Positions 9,623 to 18,218 of a stretch of DNA of 64,000 bases are shown in pieces. The stretch is from Burkholderiaceae bacterium. Its GTDB lineage: Bacteria; Pseudomonadota; Gammaproteobacteria; Burkholderiales; Burkholderiaceae_B. The position numbers and the translations under genes were made by a program. Every line of letters begins with the position of its first letter. Position 1 is the first letter of the stretch. Below the pieces are notes generated by a model. That model was given only the letters and a program-made list of their open reading frames with translations, had not been told where the DNA came from and ran no database searches. The stretch is taken from positions 1 to 64,000 of the forward strand of contig JAOATE010000061.1 of NCBI GenBank assembly GCA_030158305.1, read 5' to 3'.

Positions 9623-10843
9623 ATGACAACGCAATCAGGGAAACCGGCCGAGCAAACTCAACTCGCTTCATGCCTACCAAGGAGGTCCGGCGCGCCGGGC
9701 CCACTCTCCGGGATACGCGTGATCGACATGTCGGCCTACATTGCGGGCCCATATGGCTGCTCTTTGCTTGCGGATCAGGGAGCGGAAATCATCAAGATTG
9801 AGCCTCCGTCCGGTGACAATCTCCGAAAATATCCTTCAACCCTGGAAACAGAAAGTCGTGCATTTTTGGGGGTGAACCGCAGCAAATTAGCGGCTGTGCT
9901 GGATATTAAGCAGCCAGAAGATCTCGAAACGCTGCTGACTCTGATTGAGAGTGCCGATGTGCTCGTGCACAACTTTCGACCAACGGTTGCTCCGCGCATT
10001 GGAATTGGATATGAGCAGTTGCAAGTGCGTAATCCACGTCTCATTTATTGTGCCGTGAGTGGTTATGGAGAGTCGGGTCCGTTAAAAGACAAGGCAGGGT
10101 TTGATCAAGTTTTACAAACCATGACAGGGATGGCGACTCTGCAAGGAAAAAAAGAAGGACCTCCTGAGATTTTGTACGGATCAATTGTTGACTACTATGC
10201 CTCGGCGCTGGTGGCAGGTGCAGTTTCTTCTGCGTTGTTCGAAAGAGAACGCTCTGGCATGGGTCAATTTGTAGGCGTGTCACTATTGGCGGCCGCGATG
10301 ACACTGCAAACGGGTCGTCTGGTTTGGGCGGAAAACGAGGGTCGAGAGGTCGGTCGTGACATGCGGTCCGGTGGCATCACAGGTATTCATCCAACCAAAG
10401 AGGGTTATCTTTACATTTCCGCCAACACGCCACACTTCTGGAATGCCTTGTGTGAAAAAACAGGAATGACAGAGTTTTTAGGGAACGAGCGTTACGATAC
10501 AGTGCGTAAGCGCGCGTTACATCAGCCTGAGATTGTCCCCACCCTTCATCGAGCTCTGTCTTCAAAGACTGCACTTGAATGGGAGGCTTTATTTGGAGAG
10601 GAAGTGCCTTGTGCGGCGGCGCGTTCGGTGGAAGATATGTTTGATCATCCACAAGTGCAGAGCCAAGGCATGATTGCGACCTACCAACATCCTGTGGTCG
10701 GTCAGTATCGGGGCCTCAAGCGCGGCGTGCGTTTCGAGCGAACGCCAGGCCCAGAACCCTTTGCCGCCCCGACGCTTGGTCAACATACTGAACTCGTTCA
10801 GGCTGAGGCAAGCAGGCTTCGTCTGCTTAAGAAGCAACTATAA
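9623..10843 (+). CDS. CaiB/BaiF family III CoA-transferase
   Basis: GPLSGIRVIDMSAYIAGPYGCSLLADQGAEIIKIEPPSGDNLR...FLGVNRSKLAAVLDIKQPEDLETLLTLIESADVLVHNFRP; start set at MTTQ (9623). Confidence 0.95.
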   Translation: MTTQSGKPAEQTQLASCLPRRSGAPGPLSGIRVIDMSAYIAGPYGCSLLADQGAEIIKIEPPSGDNLRKYPSTLETESRAFLGVNRSKLAAVLDIKQPEDLETLLTLIESADVLVHNFRPTVAPRIGIGYEQLQVRNPRLIYCAVSGYGESGPLKDKAGFDQVLQTMTGMATLQGKKEGPPEILYGSIVDYYASALVAGAVSSALFERERSGMGQFVGVSLLAAAMTLQTGRLVWAENEGREVGRDMRSGGITGIHPTKEGYLYISANTPHFWNALCEKTGMTEFLGNERYDTVRKRALHQPEIVPTLHRALSSKTALEWEALFGEEVPCAAARSVEDMFDHPQVQSQGMIATYQHPVVGQYRGLKRGVRFERTPGPEPFAAPTLGQHTELVQAEASRLRLLKKQL

Positions 10844-10854
10844 AGACTGATGGC

Positions 10855-11748
10855 ATGACAAATACCAATGCAGCAGTGAGTCGCACGCCCGTGCCCAATA
10901 GTGCGGGCACCGATCGCCCGAGTGTTCTCGTTCCAAACAATGCCTGCGACGCGCATCTTCATATCTATGACGACCGTTTTCCACAAGCCGTCGATGCTTC
11001 AGCCGGTCTCGAACTCGCGACGGTGCATCAGTATCGCCTATTACAAAAACGCTTGGGTACAAGTCGTGCAGTCATTGTGACGCCTCGAAGTTATGGAACA
11101 GATAACCGAGTGACGGTGGATGCGATTGCTCAGTTAGGCCTAAACAATGCGCGCGGCGTAGCCGTGCTGCGAAGCGATGCCACAGACCAGACCATGGATG
11201 AGCTTGATCGCGCGGGCATTCGGGGGCTCCGGTTTTCTCTTTATACGCCTAAAAATGCAGCAGCAAGTTTTGATATGGTCGAACCCCTTGCCAACCGCAT
11301 TCATCGTCTCGGCTGGCATCTGCAACTGCACTGGACTGCAGATCAATTTGTGGAGCACGCTGAAATGCTGAAGCGACTTCCCTGCCCGCTGGTGCTTGAT
11401 CACATGGGCAGACTCCCCCAACCTCTTGGACTCAGTCACCCTGCGGTGAAACTGATTGAACAACTGCTCAACAATGGAAACACTTGGATTAAGCTTTCTG
11501 GTGCTTACCTAGACAGTCAGGTCGGGGAGGTGAATGGCTTTAGTGATGTCGACGCAGTGGCGCGCCACTGGATCGCTCAGGCACCTGATCGTCTCGTTTG
11601 GGGCAGCGATTGGCCACACCCTACCGAAGCGCACAAGCCTGACGATGCAAAAATGCTGGATCGTTTAATGACTTGGACCCGGCATCAAGACATCATCGAA
11701 AAAATATTAGTGCACAATCCCGCACAACTGTACGGGTTTGAGCGTTAG
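10855..11748 (+). CDS. amidohydrolase 2-type (TIM-barrel) hydrolase, PDC lactonase-like
   Basis: NNACDAHLHIYDDRFP...AGIRGLRFSLY...LVLDHMGRLPQP...RLVWGSDWPHPT metal-site motifs of the COG3618/LigI-like amidohydrolases. Confidence 0.88.
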   Translation: MTNTNAAVSRTPVPNSAGTDRPSVLVPNNACDAHLHIYDDRFPQAVDASAGLELATVHQYRLLQKRLGTSRAVIVTPRSYGTDNRVTVDAIAQLGLNNARGVAVLRSDATDQTMDELDRAGIRGLRFSLYTPKNAAASFDMVEPLANRIHRLGWHLQLHWTADQFVEHAEMLKRLPCPLVLDHMGRLPQPLGLSHPAVKLIEQLLNNGNTWIKLSGAYLDSQVGEVNGFSDVDAVARHWIAQAPDRLVWGSDWPHPTEAHKPDDAKMLDRLMTWTRHQDIIEKILVHNPAQLYGFER

Positions 11749-12818
11749 GCTAAAACGGGTCGCAAGCGTTGCGCAGCTTGTTTGATCATATTTTCTGTGG
11801 TGATCCAATCCACACAGCCATCCGTGACAGAACAGCCATACGTCATTTTGCTGTGATCCGCCTGAATGGATTGATTGCCCGCCACAAGGTTTGACTCGAT
11901 CATCACGCCGACAATCGAACGATTGCCTGCAACGATTTGACTCACGACGTCTGACATCACGAGGGGCTGTAGCTCAGGCTTTTTAAAACTATTCGCGTGC
12001 GAACAATCCACCACGATATTGGGCTGGATTTTTGCTTTGACCATTGACTGCTCAGCCAAAGAAATCGACACGGTGTCATAGTTGGGACGACCATCTCCAC
12101 CGCGCAGGACTAAATGACCATAAGGATTACCTGTCGTGTGGACAATCGAGACTTGCCCTTGGGCGCTGATCCCTAAAAAGCGATGCGGTCTGGCTGCGGA
12201 CAAAATAGCATTGACGGCAACCGTCGTGTCCCCATTCGTCGCATTTTTAAAGCCAACCGGGGTCGATAAGCCTGAAGACATTTCACGATGTGTTTGCGAC
12301 TCTGTCGTTCGCGCACCAATGGCGTTCCATGCAATCAAATCTCCCAAGTACTGAGGAGAAATTGGATCAAGTGCCTCTGAACCTGCAGGCAAGCCCAGCT
12401 CGTTGACTTCGAGCAAAAACTTGCGCGCCAAAGACATACCCTCGTCGATCCGGAAGGAGTCGTCCATATGCGGATCATTGATATAGCCTTTCCAACCGAC
12501 GGTCGTACGTGGCTTTTCAAAGTACACCCGCATGACGATCAGCAAGACATCCGAGACCTCGTCCGCCAAGGCTTTTAAACGGCGGGCGTATTCCATGCCT
12601 GCGATCGGATCATGGATTGAACACGGCCCCACCACCACAAACCGACGTTTATCTTCGCCGCGCAAAATTTTATTGAGCGATTCGCGTCCTACTTCAATCG
12701 TATGGGCCGCCTGTTTGGTCAGTGGCAGCTGTTCATGAAGCTGTTGCGGTGTTGGCATCGCAAGAAAAGCCGCAACGTGCAGGTTTTCAGTTGAAGAGTC
12801 AGAAGAAGCAGAATTCAT
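11745..12818 (-). CDS. aroG: 3-deoxy-7-phosphoheptulonate (DAHP) synthase, class I
   Basis: FVVVGPCSIHDPIAGMEYARRLKALADEVSDVLLIVMRVYFEKPRTTVGWKGYINDPHMD...DCSHANSFKKPELQ; start assigned at MNSASSDS (12818). Confidence 0.95.
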   Translation of the reverse strand: MNSASSDSSTENLHVAAFLAMPTPQQLHEQLPLTKQAAHTIEVGRESLNKILRGEDKRRFVVVGPCSIHDPIAGMEYARRLKALADEVSDVLLIVMRVYFEKPRTTVGWKGYINDPHMDDSFRIDEGMSLARKFLLEVNELGLPAGSEALDPISPQYLGDLIAWNAIGARTTESQTHREMSSGLSTPVGFKNATNGDTTVAVNAILSAARPHRFLGISAQGQVSIVHTTGNPYGHLVLRGGDGRPNYDTVSISLAEQSMVKAKIQPNIVVDCSHANSFKKPELQPLVMSDVVSQIVAGNRSIVGVMIESNLVAGNQSIQADHSKMTYGCSVTDGCVDWITTENMIKQAAQRLRPVLA

Positions 12819-12938
12819 GATGTTCAGAGTCGGGTTATGTGACAGTAATGAGACGTGCACGATGTAAGTTTCCTAGTTTAAGACATTTGATCTGAGGACT
12901 CCTCTCAAAAGCCTGTAAGTTTCAAATACACTTGAAAA

Positions 12939-14090
12939 ATGCCGTCTAGCCGCCGAATTGCTCACCTGGATATGGATGCATTTTTTGCATCAGTCGAATT
13001 ATTGAGTTACCCAGAACTCAAAGGGCACCCTGTTGTTGTAGGTGGCAGAAGCACGGAGGCACCCTCAGTCAATGCGCAAGGCGTCAGAACTTACGCCCGT
13101 CTCAAAGATTATGTCGGCCGGGGAGTCATCACGACCTCCACATATGAAGCGAGGGCATTGGGGGTGTTTTCCGGAATGGGCTTGATGAAATCTGCGGTCC
13201 TCGCACCCGAGGCAATTCTTTTACCCGCCAATTTTGAAGCTTATCGTCACTACTCAAGGCTATTCAAAGCAACCGTTGCCAGTATTGCGCCTTTGATTGA
13301 AGATCGCGGCATCGATGAAATTTATATCGACCTCACTGACATTGATGAAGAGACAGTGTCGCTGGCAAACCGAATCAAAGAGGCAGTGAGTCAAGCAACA
13401 GGTCTTAGCTGCTCGATTGGGGTGAGCCCAAATAAATTACTGTCAAAAATTTGTTCTGACTTAGACAAGCCAAATGGTGTCACGATTTTAAATCCATCGG
13501 AGATTTCCACAAGAATCTGGCCCTTGGCTGCAAAAAAAATCAATGGCATTGGCCCAAAAGCCAACGAGAAACTCGCTCAATTAGGTATCCATTCAATTGG
13601 CGAGCTTGCCAACGCCGCGCCAGAAGTACTGATCGAACATTTTGGTCGATCGACGGGACAATGGCTACATCAAGCCGCACATGGCGTTGACGACCGACCT
13701 GTGGTCACGTCTTCTGAACCTAAATCTCTGAGTCGTGAAACCACGTTTGAACGGGATTTACACGTCAAGCAAGACCGGGCACGGTTATCGAACGTTTTTA
13801 CAGATCTTTGCCATCGTCTGGCGGATGATCTGGCGCGCAAGGGCTACGCTGCAAAAACAATTGGTATCAAAGTTAAATATGCTGATTTTCTAGTGATTAC
13901 CCGTGATTTAACGATACCTACAGCGATACATGACGGGGCATCCATCAGAAATGCCGCAACGGAGTGTTTGCGCCGCGTGCCGCTTGAGCAAAGAATCCGT
14001 TTGCTTGGCGTACGGGCGGGTAGTTTATTACCCTTGTCCTCTCTGGATCCCGTTGCGCCATGCCATCAGCCTGACTTGCCTTTTGAATAA
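12939..14090 (+). CDS. dinB: DNA polymerase IV (Y-family)
   Basis: RRIAHLDMDAFFASVELLSYPELKGHPVVVGG...CSIGVSPNKLLSKICSDLDKPNGVTIL...INGIGPKANEKLAQLGI. Confidence 0.95.
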   Translation: MPSSRRIAHLDMDAFFASVELLSYPELKGHPVVVGGRSTEAPSVNAQGVRTYARLKDYVGRGVITTSTYEARALGVFSGMGLMKSAVLAPEAILLPANFEAYRHYSRLFKATVASIAPLIEDRGIDEIYIDLTDIDEETVSLANRIKEAVSQATGLSCSIGVSPNKLLSKICSDLDKPNGVTILNPSEISTRIWPLAAKKINGIGPKANEKLAQLGIHSIGELANAAPEVLIEHFGRSTGQWLHQAAHGVDDRPVVTSSEPKSLSRETTFERDLHVKQDRARLSNVFTDLCHRLADDLARKGYAAKTIGIKVKYADFLVITRDLTIPTAIHDGASIRNAATECLRRVPLEQRIRLLGVRAGSLLPLSSLDPVAPCHQPDLPFE

Positions 14091-14210
14091 GCGCCCACAT
14101 AGAGAAACCACCCTGCTCAAGCCACAAGTTCGGCGTTATGCTGAGCACTGAAGGTTATTTTTTAGATAAAGTTAAAACTTCATATAGACACATCCCACAG
14201 GAACGTATTC

Positions 14211-15620
14211 ATGAGTCAGTTTGAGAATTTAGACCTCGTTCAAGCAGCAGAAGGTATTGCAAAAAAAGAATTCTCCTCACATGAACTCACCGCTTGGTCG
14301 CTCAACAGACTAGAAACTGTTGGTCGTCAATACAACGCTGTTTTTCGGATTGATCATGAGGAAGCGCTCAAGCGAGCTAAAGCGCTCGACGCCCTTCAAG
14401 CCAGCGGCCTGTCACTCGGCCCTCTGCATGGCGTTCCCTTGGCGCATAAAGACCTGATTGAAGTCGCAGGCAAAGAAATGCATGTTGGCTCCAAAATTCT
14501 AAAAGGCAATATCGCAAAGAAAAACGCTTGGGTCATTGATGAGCTGGATGCCGCTGGACAAGTGAATGTGGGTAGCCTGCACATGGCAGAATTTGCAATG
14601 AGTCCAACCGGCTTTAATGGCCATTACGGTCACGGCCTCAATCCTTGGAACCCAGAGTACCCCTGTGGCGGCTCGTCGAGTGGTTCGGGTATTGCTGTTG
14701 CGGCCAGGCTCGTCTTTGGCTCCTTAGGAAGCGATACAGGCGGGTCGATTCGGCAACCTGCGTTTATGTGCGGGATTACCGGCATCAAGCCTACTTCAAA
14801 GCGCGTCAGCATCGACGGTGTGTTTCCCCTTTCACACACCTTGGACTGCGTTGGACCACTCGCACAATCTGCCCGAGACTGTGCACGCCTGCTCACCCAC
14901 ATCAGCCGCCCGAACCCGAACGATCCTTGGTGCACATCGCATCCCAATGAGGACTATGAGCATGCCTTAACGGGCGATTTGAGGGGCTTAAGAATTGGCG
15001 TTCCACAAGATTTTTATCGTGAAAATCTGGATCCCGAGATGGCCGCTTCTCTTGAGGCAAGCTTGGAGGTATTGAAAGGTCGTGGGGCGACACTGGTTGA
15101 AGTCAAGGTTCCCGACATGTTGCGTATGCACGAAATGCTGGCGATTGTCTTGACAGCCGAAGCCGGACACATTCATAAAAAATGGTTTGAACAACGGCCC
15201 CAAGACTATAGCGACCAGGTGCGCGCTCGCATTGCGCCAGGTTTTCAGCAATCCGGGATTGCTTATGTCGAAGCGCTACGCGCAAGAGATGAATTCCTGA
15301 AGGAGTATTTGCAACTGTGTCTCGGAGACTGTGATGTGTTGCATATTCCGGTTGCAAGATCACATACGCCTACGATAGCAGCGACAACCTCTGGCAATCT
15401 CGATAATGTTCTTCAATCTATCAGCCAGTTGACCTCCACCAACCGAGCGATCAATTATTTGGGGCTACCCGCAATGAGCGTACCGGCAGGATTTTCCAGC
15501 CGTCAAATGCCCTTAGCGTTTCAGCTGGTTGGTAAACCATTTGGAGAAAGTGCTATTTTGAAAGTTGCAGATGCGTATCAGCGCGACACGACCTGGCATC
15601 AGGCGCGTCCCCCCGTTTAA
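14211..15620 (+). CDS. amidase (amidase-signature family)
   Basis: LGPLHGVPLAHKDLIEVAGKEM...NPEYPCGGSSSGSGIAVAARLVFGSLGSDTGGSIRQPAFMCGITGIKPT Ser-Ser-Lys amidase signature. Confidence 0.95.
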   Translation: MSQFENLDLVQAAEGIAKKEFSSHELTAWSLNRLETVGRQYNAVFRIDHEEALKRAKALDALQASGLSLGPLHGVPLAHKDLIEVAGKEMHVGSKILKGNIAKKNAWVIDELDAAGQVNVGSLHMAEFAMSPTGFNGHYGHGLNPWNPEYPCGGSSSGSGIAVAARLVFGSLGSDTGGSIRQPAFMCGITGIKPTSKRVSIDGVFPLSHTLDCVGPLAQSARDCARLLTHISRPNPNDPWCTSHPNEDYEHALTGDLRGLRIGVPQDFYRENLDPEMAASLEASLEVLKGRGATLVEVKVPDMLRMHEMLAIVLTAEAGHIHKKWFEQRPQDYSDQVRARIAPGFQQSGIAYVEALRARDEFLKEYLQLCLGDCDVLHIPVARSHTPTIAATTSGNLDNVLQSISQLTSTNRAINYLGLPAMSVPAGFSSRQMPLAFQLVGKPFGESAILKVADAYQRDTTWHQARPPV

Positions 15621-15653
15621 TCGTCTGACATAAAAACATTAGGAGACAACAGA

Positions 15654-16562
15654 TTGAACATTACTCCGATGCCTGAAACGCTCGGTGCTCGCGTTGAGGA
15701 TCTGGATTTATCTCAAGCGTTGAGTTCGGCGCAAACAGATGCGCTGTTATTAGCGCTTGGTCGTTATGGCGTATTAGAGTTTCCGAAGCAATCTTTAACC
15801 ACCGCTGAGCTCAAGTCGTTTAGCCAAGGTTTTGGTGGGCTCTACATCAGCCCCGGCGGTCGTGCGCAAGTGCCCGGATTTCCTGAGGTGATGGTCCTGT
15901 CAAACATCGTCGAAAATGGTCAAGCGCTTGGTTTAAAAGACGCTGGTCAGTCTTGGCATACGGACATGTCTTATGCGCCCGTGATCGCCCTGGCCAACAT
16001 TCTGTATGGCACTCAGATTCCCCATCGTGATGGAAAACCTCTGGGCGCCACGCAATTCAGAAATATGCATGCCGTGTATGAGGATCTTCCAGAGACCCTC
16101 AAAACACTGTTGGCCGATAAAACGATCACTCACGATTTCAATAAATTTTGGGACATGATGCGGGCACGTCCGGGCAGCACTCGCCCGCCCCTGAGTGAAA
16201 AAGAAAGAAATGCAAGACCACCTGCCAGCCACCCTGCTTTTCTGACACATCCCCTGACGGGTAAAAAGGTGTTGTACGCGAACCCGGGTTATGCGATCTC
16301 CATCAACGGTTTGTCTCAGACGCACAGCGACGAGGTGCTGGAAGAGTTGTTTGCGCGTCAACTCGAAGCTCAGTATCTCTATACGCATCAATGGAGTAAA
16401 GACTCTGTCCTGATGTGGGACAACATCGGGACCACACACAATGCGGTGGCAGACTATGGACCTGACGAGCACCGCTACATGCAACGTTGCCAAGTCATGG
16501 CAGATCGCCTGTTTGGACCAACAGGCACCAGTGAACCTTTAGTTTTTAAAGCCAGGATATAA
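15654..16562 (+). CDS. TauD/TfdA-family Fe(II)/2-oxoglutarate dioxygenase
   Basis: SWHTDMSY (HxD) ... TTHNAVADY distal His; TTG start with aggag upstream. Confidence 0.92.
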   Translation: MNITPMPETLGARVEDLDLSQALSSAQTDALLLALGRYGVLEFPKQSLTTAELKSFSQGFGGLYISPGGRAQVPGFPEVMVLSNIVENGQALGLKDAGQSWHTDMSYAPVIALANILYGTQIPHRDGKPLGATQFRNMHAVYEDLPETLKTLLADKTITHDFNKFWDMMRARPGSTRPPLSEKERNARPPASHPAFLTHPLTGKKVLYANPGYAISINGLSQTHSDEVLEELFARQLEAQYLYTHQWSKDSVLMWDNIGTTHNAVADYGPDEHRYMQRCQVMADRLFGPTGTSEPLVFKARI

Positions 16563-16566
16563 GAAA

Positions 16567-17541
16567 ATGAATAAAAGACTTTTTCTAAACGGACTATTGG
16601 CACTTGTGTGCTTAACGAGCGGTGCAGTTTCCGCTCAAAGCAACAACACATTCCCTGACAAACCCATACGACTGATTGTGGCCTACGCCCCTGGTGGTGC
16701 AACGGACATCGTGGCACGCATGCTCTCCCAAGAGCTCACGGCACTCATGGGGCAATCCGTGATTGTTGAGAACAGGGCGGGTGGCGGAACACTCGTTGGC
16801 ACCGACTCCATCAAACGGGCCAATCCTGATGGTTATAGCCTTTTATTTGGTACCAATGCCTTTGTAATCACGCCATTGCTCCACACCACACCGACCTATG
16901 ATGCCGTCAAAGACTTTGCGCCAGTGTCACTCACAACCATTCAACCACTTGGCTTGCTTGTCACACCAGGACTCAAGATTAAAACCGTCGAACAGTTGAT
17001 TGAGTATGCCAAAAAGAATCCGGGGAAATTGAATTTTGCCTCCTCGGGAAATGGATCTGCCCAACATCTAGCGGGTGAGTCGTTTCGTGTCGCGGCCGGC
17101 ATCGATCTAGTCCATGTCCCTTACAAGGGCGCAGGCCCTGCCCTCGTTGATCTGTTGGCAGGTCGCGTAGACATGATGTTCACCTCGCTCGTCGGCAATA
17201 CTGAGCACATCAAAGAGGGCCGCCTCACGCTTGCGGCCACAACAGGTGCCAAGCGTGGCACCTCCACGCCAGAGGTGCCTACCGTTGCACAAACGCTTCC
17301 TGGTTACGAAGCCTATACCTGGCAAGGTGTGATCGCACCCGCCAACACGCCAGCTGCTGTCGTGAATCAACTGAATAGCGCGATCAAAAAAGTAGCCTTG
17401 ACCCCAAAGTTTTACGAGAAGTTAGCCGCGCAAGGGATGGAAGTTCAGACGTCCACGCCGGCAGAGTTTAAGGCCCGTCTCGAGAGTGATGCTGCTAAAT
17501 ACAAAGAATTGCTGCAGCGCACGCAGACTTCTATTCGCTAA
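16567..17541 (+). CDS. Bug/TctC-family substrate-binding protein
   Basis: FPDKPIRLIVAYAPGGATDIVARMLSQELTALMGQSVIVENRAGGGTLVGTD. Confidence 0.95.
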   Translation: MNKRLFLNGLLALVCLTSGAVSAQSNNTFPDKPIRLIVAYAPGGATDIVARMLSQELTALMGQSVIVENRAGGGTLVGTDSIKRANPDGYSLLFGTNAFVITPLLHTTPTYDAVKDFAPVSLTTIQPLGLLVTPGLKIKTVEQLIEYAKKNPGKLNFASSGNGSAQHLAGESFRVAAGIDLVHVPYKGAGPALVDLLAGRVDMMFTSLVGNTEHIKEGRLTLAATTGAKRGTSTPEVPTVAQTLPGYEAYTWQGVIAPANTPAAVVNQLNSAIKKVALTPKFYEKLAAQGMEVQTSTPAEFKARLESDAAKYKELLQRTQTSIR

Positions 17542-17638
17542 AACTAGGCTATAAAACCTGTTGCGCTCTTGAGCGTCAGACTTTATTTGCTCTCAACAGC
17601 ACAACTACATTTCAATTCCATATAACTTCGGATGTCCT

Positions 17639-18211
17639 ATGTCAAACGCAAAACAAAAAAGATTCCCACAAGTGACGCTTGAGACTTTGCCACAAGAGTC
17701 GCGCGGTCTTGCTCAAGAAATTTTGGACATTTCCAGCCTGGGTCTTGCCGGTCCTTACAATGTGATGCTGCGCAGCCCAGTATTTGCAGATCGTATGAAG
17801 CGTTTGCTCGACTACCTGAGATTTAACAACTCTCTGCCCATGCGTCTAAGCGAGTTTGCCATTTTGATTCAGGCACGACTCTGGAGTTCGCAAGTGGAAT
17901 GGGTGGCGCACTATCCAATCGCCTTGCGCCACGACTTGCCCGCTCATGTTGCAGATGATCTCAAGCAAAACATTCGTCCACGCAATATGCAACCTGACGA
18001 AGATGCCGTCTATGACGTGTGCATGAATATGAGCAAAAATCACAAAATCAGCGAAGAGCTCTTTCAACACGCCAAGAAAGTGCTGGGCGAACAGCAACTT
18101 GTCGATCTCATCGCTGTCAGCGGCACCTATGTGACGATTGCCATGCTGCTGAGTTTGGGCGAAGAGCCTATTCCAGAGGGCAAAACCCTGCCCTTTCCAG
18201 AAGCCATCTAA
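17639..18211 (+). CDS. carboxymuconolactone decarboxylase (CMD)-family protein
   Basis: RLSEFAILIQARLWSSQVEWVAHYPIALRHDLPAHVADDLKQ CMD-domain layout. Confidence 0.75.
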   Translation: MSNAKQKRFPQVTLETLPQESRGLAQEILDISSLGLAGPYNVMLRSPVFADRMKRLLDYLRFNNSLPMRLSEFAILIQARLWSSQVEWVAHYPIALRHDLPAHVADDLKQNIRPRNMQPDEDAVYDVCMNMSKNHKISEELFQHAKKVLGEQQLVDLIAVSGTYVTIAMLLSLGEEPIPEGKTLPFPEAI

Positions 18212-18218
18212 CGTTCGT

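Noticed and set aside
15933-16493. 186-aa ORF antisense to the TfdA-like dioxygenase
   Set aside because: No domain resemblance; the plus-strand enzyme motifs are unambiguous.
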